From Pseudobdellovibrionaceae bacterium (GTDB lineage Bacteria; Bdellovibrionota; Bdellovibrionia; Bdellovibrionales; Bdellovibrionaceae): a DNA stretch of 64,000 nucleotides. Of this stretch, positions 55,579 through 64,000 are shown in pieces (position 1 is the stretch's first letter; each line of letters opens with the position of its first letter). The translations under genes were made by a program, and so were the position numbers. The stretch covers positions 186,001 through 250,000 of the forward strand of contig JAHBUW010000002.1 in NCBI GenBank assembly GCA_019637875.1. Direction: 5' to 3'. Below the pieces are notes generated by a model. The model worked only from the letters and a program-made list of their open reading frames with translations, did not search any database and was not told the DNA's origin.

Positions 55579-58020
55579 TTAGCGGGCGAGTCTTTTCAAG
55601 GTCTCTTTCAGCTCATCCACGTCACGACGGAGCTGTTGATTGTCATCTTCCAAACGACGCACTTTATCCGTCATGGCGTCCAGCTGGGCCCGGTCCGCCC
55701 GACGTTCCCCCTCCAGACGTGAGAATTTTTCAGCCCACTCACGCTGCAAACGCTCAGTTTGCGATTTCGCCATCTGACAGAGCCCATAGAGCTCTTTCGT
55801 CGACTCTACGAGGGGGGCCACGACGTTCGCATACTTCACGCCTTTGGTGCCATCCTCCGACGTCACAACCAGGTCGGGATCCACCGCCTCCACCTCTTGG
55901 GCGATGAATCCGATGTCCTCGCGACCATCGGTCTTCCAGGTGAAACGGTGACCTTGAAGTTTTAGAATCAAAGCCAGGCCTTCAACGCCGCGCACGTTTT
56001 TCTTCAAACGGCCGTCCGACGTGGTGACCAACGTCTGGCCGCGGACGCTGCCCGAAGCCAGGATGTTGCCGTCAACTTCAAGCCGTTCGCTGGGCGCCGC
56101 CTTGTTGATGCCCACAAATCCCGTACTCAGAACCGAAATTCGCGCATGTCCCGACGTCACCAACGACACATCCTGGGCGTCGTTCGAGCCGATCGTCATC
56201 GACGAACCCGTCGAGTTCCCCGTCGCACGCACGACCGCTTGCTCCAAAAGGCCCGAATCAATCCGCGCGGCACCGTTCAGCTCGACCAGATTTCCCGCGG
56301 CCACGCCGAAATTTTTCCCCGCGGCCGTTCCGCGATCCAAAATTTGCGCCAAAAGAATGGAGATGTTCGAACACACGAATGCCCCCGAACCCGCGTCCCA
56401 AGTCAGAACTTGCGAAGCCGAGCAGCCCCCGGTCGGGATCTGCTGCACGCCACTCGCGGAATTACGGATTTGCGTGTAGTCGAAATACGAAGGAACCCAT
56501 TCCGTCAGGTTGAATTTCGGGACCATCCCCGTCGAAGGTGCGCCCGCGTTGAACGAGTAGCCGCGGATTTTCGTAACCGTCGGCGCGGGATAGTCGCCCG
56601 CCAGATCACCCGTCGCCGTGCCCGTCGGCGCGCGACTGTTCGTCAATCGTGCATCGTTCGACGCCAAGGCGCGGGCCCCGTTCGACTCGTTATTCGCCGC
56701 GAGCTGCACCACGCCGACCGAGCTGCTCGTCGCGTTCGCGATAGAAATGCCGACCTCGTGAGAGGCCGTGTTCACCGAAACGGGAAACACTCCCGTCACC
56801 GCCACCAAAGAGGAAACGGGACGTATCACGCCGGTGCCTGCTTGATACTTGAGAATATCGTTCGTGTTGTCGAACCACAGCGCGCCGACGTACGCGTTGG
56901 TCAAGGTCGATGGGTTCCCCGCGCTGCGACCGACACTGATGAATTTGTCGTTCGCCATCACGATGTGACCAGAGTTCGCGAGTGAAAAATCCGCCATATC
57001 GATGGCGCCGCTCATCGTCCCACCGGTTAACGAAAGCTTTTTCGTCGCTTCCGTATCGACGTAGTTTTTCGTCGCGGCGGCCCCCGTCGCGCCGGGTTCG
57101 CCCAGATTCGTGATCTGTTGACCACCCATATTCAAAGCTCCGCTGATCGTACCACCGGTCAGCGGTAACGTGGAACCGATCCGGGTATCGACATACAATT
57201 TGGTCGCGGCATCCCCCGTCGCCGCCGGCGCTCCCAGGTTCACGATCCGCTGCGCGCCCATTTCGATCGCGCCGGACATCGTGCCACCGCTCCGTAAAAG
57301 AGCGGTCGCGATGAGCGAGTCCGCGTAGTTGCGGTTGACGGCGTCGGTTCCGGCGATGGGGTTGGCAACGTTCGTCAGGCCGCCGCCCCCCAGATCCAGG
57401 GCGCCGCCGCTCGCATAATTTGAAAGTTTGCCGAAGTTAGTTCCTTGGAAGAAATTCGCGAAGTTCGTTTGGTTCGCGGCGCCGTCCACTTGGATGAAAT
57501 TGGTGATCGGTTTGCCCGCAAGCTTCTGCGCGTTCACCGCTTCGACGGTGGGACGCATGGTTTGCGCGTCGATTTCGTCCCAGCCATCCGCATTGTCCAT
57601 TTTGAAATAAACCAGAATTTGAATCACCGGATAACTACCGGCCGCGATGGTCTGTCCCGTCGCCACTCCCGACTCATCGAAACAGGTGCGCGGCTGACTT
57701 CCATCAAAGACGCGCTCCAAACCACCCGGCTGATTGAAGCGCGGCTGGGCATCATCCAGCACGACGGAGAAAACGCCGTCCGCATCGGTTTGCGTGTTAT
57801 TGATATGGGTTTCCGATCCCATACTGCCTTGACGATATTGGTACAGATAACATGCAGCCGGCCCGACGTTCACCGCGGTCTTGATATCGAAACGGACGAA
57901 AATGTTTACGTTCGTCGCGGGATCACCGTCGGTTTCCAGCAAACGCCCATTGTACGTCAACTCCAGCGCGTGCGCGGGAAGGACGAAGAGCAGAAGAAGG
58001 AAGGTGATGAGCGGTCTCAT
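55579..58020 (-). CDS. Fibre-like surface protein with S74 chaperone domain (MAT-type)
   Basis: 813 residues with a signal peptide (LITFLLLLFVLPAHALEL). An N-terminal beta domain (about 18-150) is followed by tail-fibre-like repeats of about 45 residues (SGGTMSGAIEMGAQRIVNLG, then ATGDAATKLYVDTRI, three units), a beta-rich shaft, a Gly/Cys-containing head-like module (GCSASQVLTWDAGSGAFVCS), and a C-terminal intramolecular chaperone (peptidase S74). Ser668 and Lys673 in TSDGRLKKNV match the self-cleavage dyad, and GFIAQEVEAVDPDLV is typical. The end is a coiled coil (about 750-813). This matches Bdellovibrio mosaic adhesive trimers that recognise prey. ATGA overlap with the lipoprotein gene. 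Confidence 0.87.
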   Translation of the reverse strand: MRPLITFLLLLFVLPAHALELTYNGRLLETDGDPATNVNIFVRFDIKTAVNVGPAACYLYQYRQGSMGSETHINNTQTDADGVFSVVLDDAQPRFNQPGGLERVFDGSQPRTCFDESGVATGQTIAAGSYPVIQILVYFKMDNADGWDEIDAQTMRPTVEAVNAQKLAGKPITNFIQVDGAANQTNFANFFQGTNFGKLSNYASGGALDLGGGGLTNVANPIAGTDAVNRNYADSLIATALLRSGGTMSGAIEMGAQRIVNLGAPAATGDAATKLYVDTRIGSTLPLTGGTISGALNMGGQQITNLGEPGATGAAATKNYVDTEATKKLSLTGGTMSGAIDMADFSLANSGHIVMANDKFISVGRSAGNPSTLTNAYVGALWFDNTNDILKYQAGTGVIRPVSSLVAVTGVFPVSVNTASHEVGISIANATSSSVGVVQLAANNESNGARALASNDARLTNSRAPTGTATGDLAGDYPAPTVTKIRGYSFNAGAPSTGMVPKFNLTEWVPSYFDYTQIRNSASGVQQIPTGGCSASQVLTWDAGSGAFVCSNISILLAQILDRGTAAGKNFGVAAGNLVELNGAARIDSGLLEQAVVRATGNSTGSSMTIGSNDAQDVSLVTSGHARISVLSTGFVGINKAAPSERLEVDGNILASGSVRGQTLVTTSDGRLKKNVRGVEGLALILKLQGHRFTWKTDGREDIGFIAQEVEAVDPDLVVTSEDGTKGVKYANVVAPLVESTKELYGLCQMAKSQTERLQREWAEKFSRLEGERRADRAQLDAMTDKVRRLEDDNQQLRRDVDELKETLKRLAR

Positions 58021-58622
58021 TCCTCGACTCTTCCTTTGAACTTGAATGTTCCCGCCGCGTTCCCTTTGCGGGGCTCGGCTTCGTATTGCAAGGAGGACAC
58101 TTTGAAGCCGGTCGTTCCCACCGGATGAAGTGATCGCGCGATTTCGGCTCCGCCGGACCAAGCGCTGAGTGAGCGAAAGCCCGAACCAAGTTTACCGATC
58201 GTGATATTCAAAGCCGGCGTACGACCGAAAGGTCCCGAACCACGCAGCTGAAGCGTGCGACGATCCCCCGCGTGCATCGATTGCAGCTCGGTCCAACGGG
58301 CCCCCAAATCGGTGACGGCGAAAGTGAACTTGCACTCGGCTTGGCAGTCGTCACTTCGATCGATAGAGTCCGCGGGAAGCAGCAGAGATTTCCAAGTCTG
58401 TCCTCCGTCTAAACTCACTTCCAACGTGTCGATCGACCGCGGGAGCGTCCCGCTCAAAGGCATCGCGATGCGCCCGATGTTTTTGGCCTCAAAATGAGTA
58501 AGGTCGAGCTGAATGGCCGCAAGGTCTTCGGTCGCTTTGATCGAAAGGTCGCCCGAATCGCAACCCACGACAAAGGAAGCAAACGTCACAATTGTGAGGT
58601 TTTTAAAAAGACTTAACGTCAT
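58017..58622 (-). CDS. Lipoprotein encoded with the fibre
   Basis: 201 residues. Signal peptide with lipidated Cys in ASFVVGCDSGD. The body (about 30-190) looks like a beta-sandwich (DTLEVSLDGGQTWKSLLL, FAVTDLGARWTELQS), a pattern seen in carbohydrate or Ig-like modules. Two cysteines (DDCQAECKF) may pair. It precedes and overlaps the fibre gene by four bases, so the two proteins probably work together, for instance as an outer-membrane base for the fibre. That role is inferred. Confidence 0.78.
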   Translation of the reverse strand: MTLSLFKNLTIVTFASFVVGCDSGDLSIKATEDLAAIQLDLTHFEAKNIGRIAMPLSGTLPRSIDTLEVSLDGGQTWKSLLLPADSIDRSDDCQAECKFTFAVTDLGARWTELQSMHAGDRRTLQLRGSGPFGRTPALNITIGKLGSGFRSLSAWSGGAEIARSLHPVGTTGFKVSSLQYEAEPRKGNAAGTFKFKGRVEE

Positions 58623-58641
58623 CGCCAGTTATATCGGCATT

Positions 58642-58659
58642 TTAAGTCCAGCCACTTAA
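58642..58659. promoter_or_regulatory. Inverted repeat upstream of the fibre operon
   Basis: TTAAGT (58642-58647) and ACTTAA (58654-58659) form a perfect inverted repeat around six bases, 20 bases before the lipoprotein start, near a TAAAAT -10-like box on the minus strand. A candidate operator; the regulator is unknown. Confidence 0.4.
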
Positions 58660-58742
58660 GAGGAATTAAGGGAGCGACTCGCCTTAGGACAGGCTAACCG
58701 TATCGGCTCAACTCGCGGGCATTCGGTCGTTCGAAAAACGAT

Positions 58743-59876
58743 CTACTTCAAGACACCGCGGACGAAAGTGATGACGGCATTGCGGCTGATCTGCCCCCCG
58801 GGTCCATTGGGGTTGAAATCAAACCCGTGCGTTCCCCACTTCAAGTCGATGAGCGCGACCGGCGTTCCACTTTGAATCAATCGACGCCGCAAACGCTCAC
58901 CGTGTTTGTGCCAAACGAGGCGATCACCTTCACCGTACAAAAGCAGACTCGGAACGGGGCGAATCGCCGCCGAGGCGATCACCGATGAAGTGCGGTACAT
59001 CTCGACGGATGAATCCGGATCTCCACTTAGAAGCCGGCGCAAGATGTTGCGCGAATCGATGATGTCGCCCTCGACGGTCACCTCAAAACCGAAATCCAGA
59101 TCCGTCGGTCCGTAGAAATCGACATAACCTTTGATCGGCAATTCGGTCCGCGTGTAAGCGACGACGCCCGCGATCTGCGCGCCCGCGGAGCGTCCCAAGA
59201 TCAACAATCGATCCGGATCGAAGCCGAGCTCATCCGCGCGGCCGCGTAGAACATTGATCCCCGCGACGATGTCTTCCATCTGTCCGGGCCAGACCGTCGC
59301 CGGCGAAAAACGATAACTCAACGAAGCGACGGCGAATCCCGCGTGGGCCAACTCCCAATTCAGAGCGGGCAATTGTTGGGTGTTGCCCCCCTCCCAACCG
59401 CCGCCATGAACGACCACCACGAGCGGAGGTTTCGTCACATCTTTCCGCACGACCGGATAGAAGTCCGCGTGCAGGGCATGCCCGTCCGGTCCGGTGTACT
59501 CGATGCGCCGGCAAGAGGTCTCTTTCAACCACGCCATTTCCCACAACGCGGGAATCGAGAAGAGCGAATGACCTTCGACGGCGTAGCCCAACTTCGCCAC
59601 CTCGGCCGTGTATTCGGCGTCGTAGCGACTGGCCAGATAGACCGGACGAATGAAACTGCATGCGGCGATCGCGGTCAGTATAAAAACCGCGCGACGTTTC
59701 GCGCGGGGATAATAAAAACGGCGACGCCAAACGTAGACGGCCACCAAAAGCGCGACGAAGAAAAGCCAGTGCCCGAACTCGCGCGACAAAACCGAAAATT
59801 GCCACAATAAAACGATGTCGAAATCGAACCAGTTCAATCCCGACCACAGCGCCAGAAGCAAAGCGAGAAGAACCAT
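58743..59876 (-). CDS. Membrane-anchored esterase (HSL/BD-FAE-like alpha/beta hydrolase)
   Basis: 377 residues. Three hydrophobic N-terminal stretches (MVLLALLLALWSGLNWF, WLFFVALLVAVYVW, AVFILTAIAACSFI) precede an alpha/beta hydrolase with HGGGWEGG oxyanion motif, GRSAGA nucleophile elbow (Ser in LLILGRSAGAQIAG), Asp in LLYGEGDRLVWHK and His in KWGTHGFDFNPN. The catalytic domain probably faces the periplasm. Its ATG overlaps the nitroreductase stop by one base (TAATG). Confidence 0.88.
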   Translation of the reverse strand: MVLLALLLALWSGLNWFDFDIVLLWQFSVLSREFGHWLFFVALLVAVYVWRRRFYYPRAKRRAVFILTAIAACSFIRPVYLASRYDAEYTAEVAKLGYAVEGHSLFSIPALWEMAWLKETSCRRIEYTGPDGHALHADFYPVVRKDVTKPPLVVVVHGGGWEGGNTQQLPALNWELAHAGFAVASLSYRFSPATVWPGQMEDIVAGINVLRGRADELGFDPDRLLILGRSAGAQIAGVVAYTRTELPIKGYVDFYGPTDLDFGFEVTVEGDIIDSRNILRRLLSGDPDSSVEMYRTSSVIASAAIRPVPSLLLYGEGDRLVWHKHGERLRRRLIQSGTPVALIDLKWGTHGFDFNPNGPGGQISRNAVITFVRGVLK

Positions 59877-60478
59877 TAGCGATCCATCCAGGTCACGCGA
59901 CCTTCCGTTTGACGAGCGGCTTTCGGGGGTTCGTGATCCGGATACCCCAACGTCACCGCGCACAGCAGCTCCAACTCGCCACGCTGATACTCGGGCCAAG
60001 ATTTCACTCCCAAAAACTCGTCGACTTCGTCTTTGATTTCAAGCGGCGCGCCCATTGTGCAACAACCCAATCCCTCAACCTGCACGGCCAGATTGATGTT
60101 TTCCACCGCCATATACACCGAACCGATGCTCGTGTGATAACGCTCGTCCGGCGTGTTCGAAGAATAACAAAAGATGATCACCGGCGCCTCGCCCAGCGTA
60201 TAGAAAAATCTTTCGGTGAACTCGTAAAGCGAGGGCTTCAAACGCTGTTTGAGAACCGGCTGAATTCCCAGCCAGCTTTTTTGCGAGTACTTGAGATAAG
60301 CGTCGCGCTTTTCCCCGGTGACGACGAAGAAACGCCAGTTCTGCCGGTTTTTCCCGCTGGGCGCATGGGTCGCGGCTTCCAGAATGCGCTCCAGAACCTC
60401 TCGCGGCGGCATCTCGGGCTTGTACTTACGGATGGATTTGCGCGATCGGATCAGCGAGTAAAATTCATCTTTGTTCAT
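59876..60478 (-). CDS. Nitroreductase-family flavoprotein
   Basis: 200 residues. FMN-binding start LIRSRKSIRKYKPEMPPREV, then THAPSGKNRQNWRFFVVTG and the GLGCCTMGAPLEIKDEV segment. Reduces nitro, quinone or similar compounds with NAD(P)H, or could do dehalogenation-like steps; the substrate is unknown. A GGGG precedes the ATG closely. Confidence 0.9.
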   Translation of the reverse strand: MNKDEFYSLIRSRKSIRKYKPEMPPREVLERILEAATHAPSGKNRQNWRFFVVTGEKRDAYLKYSQKSWLGIQPVLKQRLKPSLYEFTERFFYTLGEAPVIIFCYSSNTPDERYHTSIGSVYMAVENINLAVQVEGLGCCTMGAPLEIKDEVDEFLGVKSWPEYQRGELELLCAVTLGYPDHEPPKAARQTEGRVTWMDR

Positions 60479-60509
60479 ACCCCTTCGGTAGCTATACTAC
60501 GTCAGAGTC

Positions 60510-61010
60510 ATGAGCAACGATAACGCGCCCAAGCGCCCCAAACATTTAGCTTCGAACATCGCCTTCGTCGTTCTCGGGCTCGCCGTGCTTGGCGTTTCGG
60601 TCGTGGCGAGCGTGCCGTCCTGGCGGGATACGGTGCGCGCGCGTTTCCAAGGCCCCTACCGCCAGGTCCTCGCCAAAGCGCGGGGCGATTTGACCGGTCA
60701 AGGCTTCGTCGTCAGTGTCGTTAAGTTGAAAACCCAAGAAGGCATCCTGGTCGAAATCTACGAGCGTGGCCTGGATAGCGACAGCGAAAACCTGCTCGCG
60801 CGCCTGAAGTTCGACGAACGCCGGGACGGACACTTCAGCATCCGCGGCCAGGCGACGAATTTGGCGCTGATGGATCTCGACGGCGACGGCGTCCTCGAAG
60901 TGATCGTTCCCGTTTACGATGAGAACCTGATCCCCCGCCTGCACGTCTTCCGTTTCGACCCCATGGGCAAGGTGTTTGTCCGCATGGGGCCCGAGAACGT
61001 TCAGCTTTAA
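60510..61010 (+). CDS. Small anchored protein with a calcium-like DxDxDG loop
   Basis: 166 residues. One membrane helix (NIAFVVLGLAVLGVSVVASV) then a periplasmic part. MDLDGDGVLEVIVPVYDENL matches a FG-GAP/VCBS-type DxDxDG loop that may bind calcium. Divergent from the nitroreductase and convergent with mltG (four bases apart). Function unknown. Confidence 0.72.
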   Translation: MSNDNAPKRPKHLASNIAFVVLGLAVLGVSVVASVPSWRDTVRARFQGPYRQVLAKARGDLTGQGFVVSVVKLKTQEGILVEIYERGLDSDSENLLARLKFDERRDGHFSIRGQATNLALMDLDGDGVLEVIVPVYDENLIPRLHVFRFDPMGKVFVRMGPENVQL

Positions 61011-61013
61011 AAT

Positions 61014-62102
61014 TCAGTCTTTCGATTTTTGCAGATTTTCGCCGGTCCGCTTCTGGCCGAGTTCCCGCCAGCTACGCCCTTCGCGCGCCTTGCGATTGAC
61101 CTGGAAGTCTTGCACCGCGCGGAAGTGCTCTTGGTACGTCTTCGTGAAAATGTGCGTGCCGTCGTTCTGGCTCACGAAGAAAAGATAGTCCGTCGATTCG
61201 GGGCGCAAGGCCGCCAGCAAGGCCGCACGACCGGGATTCGCGATCGGTCCCGGGGGCAAGCCCTTGATCACGTAGGTATTGTATTCGGTCGGTGTCGTCA
61301 GATCCTTGCGCGTGATCGAAAGCTCGAAGACTCCCGCCGCGCGGGCTTTTCCGTAAAGCACCGTCGGATCCGTTTGCAGCATCATCCCTTTGCGCAGCCG
61401 GTTGTGAAAAACGCTCGAAATCCGGGGGCGTTCTTCCGGCGCGCCCGTTTCCTTTTCGATGATGCTCGCCAAGGTCACGATCTGGTGGCGGGTCATGCCC
61501 GAATCCAAAGCGATGGGTTGCACGTCGCGCATGTAGGTGTCCAGAAAGCGCGCGACCATCGCGCGGATCACGCTTTTCGTGTCGGTGTACTTCGTGATCT
61601 GGTAGGTCTCCGGAAAAAGGTAACCTTCCAGCGAGGTCACGCGTTCGCCGACGAGCGACGATGCGAAATCCGCGTCGGTGACCCATTTCCAAAACTCCGC
61701 TTTCGAGCCGAAGCCCGCCTTGCCGTAAATGTCCGCGATCTCGAAAATGTTCAAACCTTCCGAAACGGTGAAATTGCGACCGAGCGAACGCCCCGACGTG
61801 ATCACCTCCAAAACCTCGGTGGGCTTCATGTTGAGGGTCAGCAGGTACTCGCCGACCTTCATCGCGTTCTGTTGACCGCGAAAGCGCGCCAAAAGCAGAA
61901 ACCAGTCCGCGTTCCGCACGATACGTTTGTCTTCGAGATCGTGCGCCACGCGGGTCAGGGTCAGACCGGGCCGGACTTCGTAGACGACTTCGGTGGACAA
62001 GCTCGTCGCGGGCGAATTCACGAATCCGTTCCACACGTACCAGCCGCCGCCTCCCAGCGCCGCCATGAACAGCAGCGCCGAGAGCCAAACCGCGGCCTTC
62101 AT
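61014..62102 (-). CDS. mltG: Endolytic murein transglycosylase MltG
   Basis: 362 residues. One N-terminal membrane helix (VWLSALLFMAALGGGGWYVW), a LysM-like domain, and a YceG domain with catalytic Glu in TLASIIEKETG, then ISSVFHNRLRKGMMLQTDPT and KGLPPGPIANPGRAAL. Cuts nascent glycan strands and sets chain length. The ATG overlaps astD by four bases. Confidence 0.95.
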   Translation of the reverse strand: MKAAVWLSALLFMAALGGGGWYVWNGFVNSPATSLSTEVVYEVRPGLTLTRVAHDLEDKRIVRNADWFLLLARFRGQQNAMKVGEYLLTLNMKPTEVLEVITSGRSLGRNFTVSEGLNIFEIADIYGKAGFGSKAEFWKWVTDADFASSLVGERVTSLEGYLFPETYQITKYTDTKSVIRAMVARFLDTYMRDVQPIALDSGMTRHQIVTLASIIEKETGAPEERPRISSVFHNRLRKGMMLQTDPTVLYGKARAAGVFELSITRKDLTTPTEYNTYVIKGLPPGPIANPGRAALLAALRPESTDYLFFVSQNDGTHIFTKTYQEHFRAVQDFQVNRKAREGRSWRELGQKRTGENLQKSKD

Positions 62103-63619
62103 CGCTGGTCTCCGGTGGGGTAGTTCATGCCGGTCAAAGTTTTGGTCGGATCGAACGGCGTCGGATCTTCCAGGCTCGCGACCGGCACCGCGCAATAGTC
62201 GATCGCGAAATGCGCCGACGCGCGGTCATTGCCGGATTTCCCCATGCCGCCGAACGGGAGCTTCGAGCTCGCGCCGTTCGTGGTGCGGTTCCAGTTCAGC
62301 AGGCCGACTTTGCACTCCAGCAACGCCTTTTCGTAAAGCGCGCGATTCTTCGTGAACAGCGCCGCCACCAGGCCGAAGCCCGTGGAGTTCACCATGTCCA
62401 GAGTCTCGTCGAAGTCGTTCACTTTCGTGATCGAAACGTTCGGACCGAAAATTTCGGACTTCTGGTAGATCGAATTCGGATCGTACTTCTGCACCAGGTT
62501 GATGCTCGGGGTGACGAAGTGCCCTTTCCATTTCAGATCCAGCGCTTTCCCGCGCATCAGGCTTTCGCAGTTTTCGCGTTTCGCGATCTCTTGAAAACGC
62601 AGATACTTTTCGACCGAGGATTCGTTGATGAGCGGGCCCATGAACGGATTTTCGCTCCAGTGACCGATGCTCAGACGTTTCGCCGCCTGGTAGAATCTTT
62701 CGGTGAATTCGTCGGCGATTCTTTCGTGCACGAAAACGCGGCTCGTGCAGGCGCAGCGCTGCCCCGAGGTCATGAACGCGCCGACGATCGTTTCGTAAAC
62801 GGCCTTATCCATGTCCGAATCGTCCCACACCATCGTGGCGTTCTTACCACCCATCTCGAGCGCGAGAATTTTCCAGTAATGGGTCAGGGTCTCTTGCTTG
62901 ATTTTCAGACCGACTTCGTAACTTCCGGTGAACAGGATCCCGTCGACGTTTTCATGCAGCACCAACTTACGCCCGGTTTCCGCCACGCCTTGAATCATGT
63001 TGAAAACGCCCGCCGGGAACTCCGCGAGCTGGAACAGCTTCGCGTAAAGCTGACCCACCGCCGGCGTCTGCTCGGAAGGTTTGTAAACGACCGTGTTCCC
63101 CATCAAGAGCGCGGGCACGATGTGACCGTTAGGCAAATGCGCGGGGAAGTTGAACGGACCGATGACCGCCATCACCCCACGCGGCTTGAAGCGCGTCACG
63201 CCCTCGACACCGGGAAGGGCGTTCGGCAAATGCTCCGCTTCGACCAGCTTGATCGAGTGGTTGACGGTGATGTCGATTTTACCGATGCAGGCCGTGACCT
63301 CCGTTTTGGATTCCCAAAGGGGTTTTCCGGTGTCGCGCGCGATCGCCATCGCCAGTTCGTCTTGATGCGCTTCAAAAACGCCCTTCAGTTTCATCAGGCG
63401 GTTTTTACGTTCATCCATCGACAGGCGCGCCCAGGGAAGATACGCCTTCTTCGCCGCCGCCACCGCCGCGTCCACGTGGTCCGCGTTGTAGGGAACCTCG
63501 ATGACGATATCGTTCAAATCGGCCGGGCTTTTATCGACGATTTTACCTTCGGCCTGTTTGACCGGGTTAAAACTTCCATCAATGAAATCGCCCAGGTAGG
63601 TCATGCGTTCCGTGCTCAT
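62099..63619 (-). CDS. astD: Succinylglutamate-semialdehyde dehydrogenase
   Basis: 506 residues, ALDH superfamily. Catalytic Cys in SGQRCACTSRVFVHERI and Glu in LALEMGGKNATMVWDD, with RFKPRGVMAVIGPFNFPAHL and PFGGMGKSGNDRASAHFAI close to AstD. Fourth step of the arginine succinyltransferase pathway. GGAG lies five bases before the ATG. It overlaps astA by four bases. astB, astC and astE are not in the window. Confidence 0.93.
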   Translation of the reverse strand: MSTERMTYLGDFIDGSFNPVKQAEGKIVDKSPADLNDIVIEVPYNADHVDAAVAAAKKAYLPWARLSMDERKNRLMKLKGVFEAHQDELAMAIARDTGKPLWESKTEVTACIGKIDITVNHSIKLVEAEHLPNALPGVEGVTRFKPRGVMAVIGPFNFPAHLPNGHIVPALLMGNTVVYKPSEQTPAVGQLYAKLFQLAEFPAGVFNMIQGVAETGRKLVLHENVDGILFTGSYEVGLKIKQETLTHYWKILALEMGGKNATMVWDDSDMDKAVYETIVGAFMTSGQRCACTSRVFVHERIADEFTERFYQAAKRLSIGHWSENPFMGPLINESSVEKYLRFQEIAKRENCESLMRGKALDLKWKGHFVTPSINLVQKYDPNSIYQKSEIFGPNVSITKVNDFDETLDMVNSTGFGLVAALFTKNRALYEKALLECKVGLLNWNRTTNGASSKLPFGGMGKSGNDRASAHFAIDYCAVPVASLEDPTPFDPTKTLTGMNYPTGDQR

Positions 63620-64000
63620 GTTTGCTCCTTATGCGGTCGCGGATAGTGGAACGGCGAAACGAAAACTTCTTGGCCGGCTTCGGCGCCGACCGTCTTTTGT
63701 GATTTCGGAGAAAGGAAAATACTGTCGCCTTCGCGATCGAAGGTGACGAGTCCCGCGCGAAACCCCTCATCCCCGACGTAGCCCAAGAGACCCGTCTCGG
63801 GATAGCTATCGGCGATCCCGCCTTCCAGCACGAACCGCTGCCCCAACTTGATCGGCAACGCTTCTTTGAACGACACCCCGAAGTGCGGGCCGCCGTCGAA
63901 GGGATCGACTTCCTCCAGATATTTGAAGCCGATCGACTCCAGAAGATGCTGCGCGGGTTTGGTTTGCTCGCCCACACGCCCCAGAACCAAACGCGCTTTC
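63616..64000 (-). CDS. astA: Arginine N-succinyltransferase, C-terminal part
   Basis: About 127 codons are visible, the rest beyond the window edge. The visible sequence (RLVLGRVGEQTKPAQHLLES, VDPFDGGPHFGV, VSPFHYPRPHK) fits the C-terminal half of AstA (PF04958), first step of arginine succinylation. Neighbouring astD supports it. Confidence 0.85.
   Translation of the reverse strand, partial: KARLVLGRVGEQTKPAQHLLESIGFKYLEEVDPFDGGPHFGVSFKEALPIKLGQRFVLEGGIADSYPETGLLGYVGDEGFRAGLVTFDREGDSIFLSPKSQKTVGAEAGQEVFVSPFHYPRPHKEQT

Noticed and set aside
56146-56985. 279-codon Arg-rich plus-strand frame opposite the fibre gene
   Set aside because: A shadow of the repetitive fibre coding sequence; composition is typical of antisense frames in GC-rich DNA.
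57000-57330. Tandem DNA repeat in the fibre gene
   Set aside because: The similarity is at protein level (tail-fibre units of about 45 residues), with DNA copies too diverged to list as a separate repeat.

Overview
The window looks like chromosomal DNA of a Bdellovibrio-like bacterium (Bdellovibrionota), with a GC-rich sequence by eye. The clues are two exported proteins with the FQNC-type lipobox common in that group, a tail-fibre-like surface protein ending in an S74 self-cleaving chaperone domain and paired with a lipoprotein (the design of the Bdellovibrio mosaic adhesive trimer fibres), MotAB stators, a Tol system, and many secreted hydrolases and lineage-specific envelope proteins. Assignment rests on gene content only. 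I saw no rRNA, tRNA, CRISPR array or intact insertion sequence.

Layout. 1-4338 (minus): a probable operon of sigma-like factor, membrane anti-sigma-like protein, sensor histidine kinase and an unknown membrane protein cut by the window edge. 4431-8546: mreB, glpD, a small unknown gene, then a divergent HAD phosphatase. 8568-14635 (minus): xseA, xseB, ispA, tlyA, a patatin-fold lipoprotein lacking its catalytic residues, and a pepP-like peptidase; a 268-bp nested inverted-repeat element sits between xseB and ispA. 14819-24418: exported proteins, including a lipoprotein zinc metalloprotease with an unusually structured leader, a phosphodiesterase-lipase fusion, and a degenerate RAYT-type transposase relative flanked by palindromes. 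24767-30541 (minus): a complete rrf2-sufBCDS-nfu iron-sulfur operon with a divergent osmC. 31224-34647: an outer-membrane-like protein, a haem-motif lipoprotein and a GDPD-like protein. 34742-41258 (plus): tolQ-tolR-tolA-tolB, glnE and a cyclophilin, closed by a strong terminator. 41425-45264: two unknown exported proteins. 45354-46881 (minus): motA-motB. 46956-49524 (plus): PAP2 phosphatase, NAD-dependent reductase and a monofunctional transglycosylase. 49586-50867: a HbpS-like secreted protein and a divergent MarR regulator sharing a double-palindrome operator. 50872-58622 (minus): lipoprotein plus fibre, dusB, typA and a NodIJ-type ABC exporter. 58743-64000: an esterase, a nitroreductase, a small anchored protein, mltG, astD and the end of astA.

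How it fits together: much of the window concerns the cell envelope (MreB, two peptidoglycan transglycosylases, PAP2 phosphatases, Tol, fibre adhesin, lipoproteins) and secreted degradative enzymes, as expected of a predator, alongside housekeeping (SUF, TypA, DusB, Exo VII, isoprenoid synthesis). Many neighbours are translationally coupled by 1-25 bp overlaps, so operon calls are fairly firm. The most unusual signals are non-coding: the nested inverted repeat at 12598-12863 and the competing stems over the start codon at 15878.
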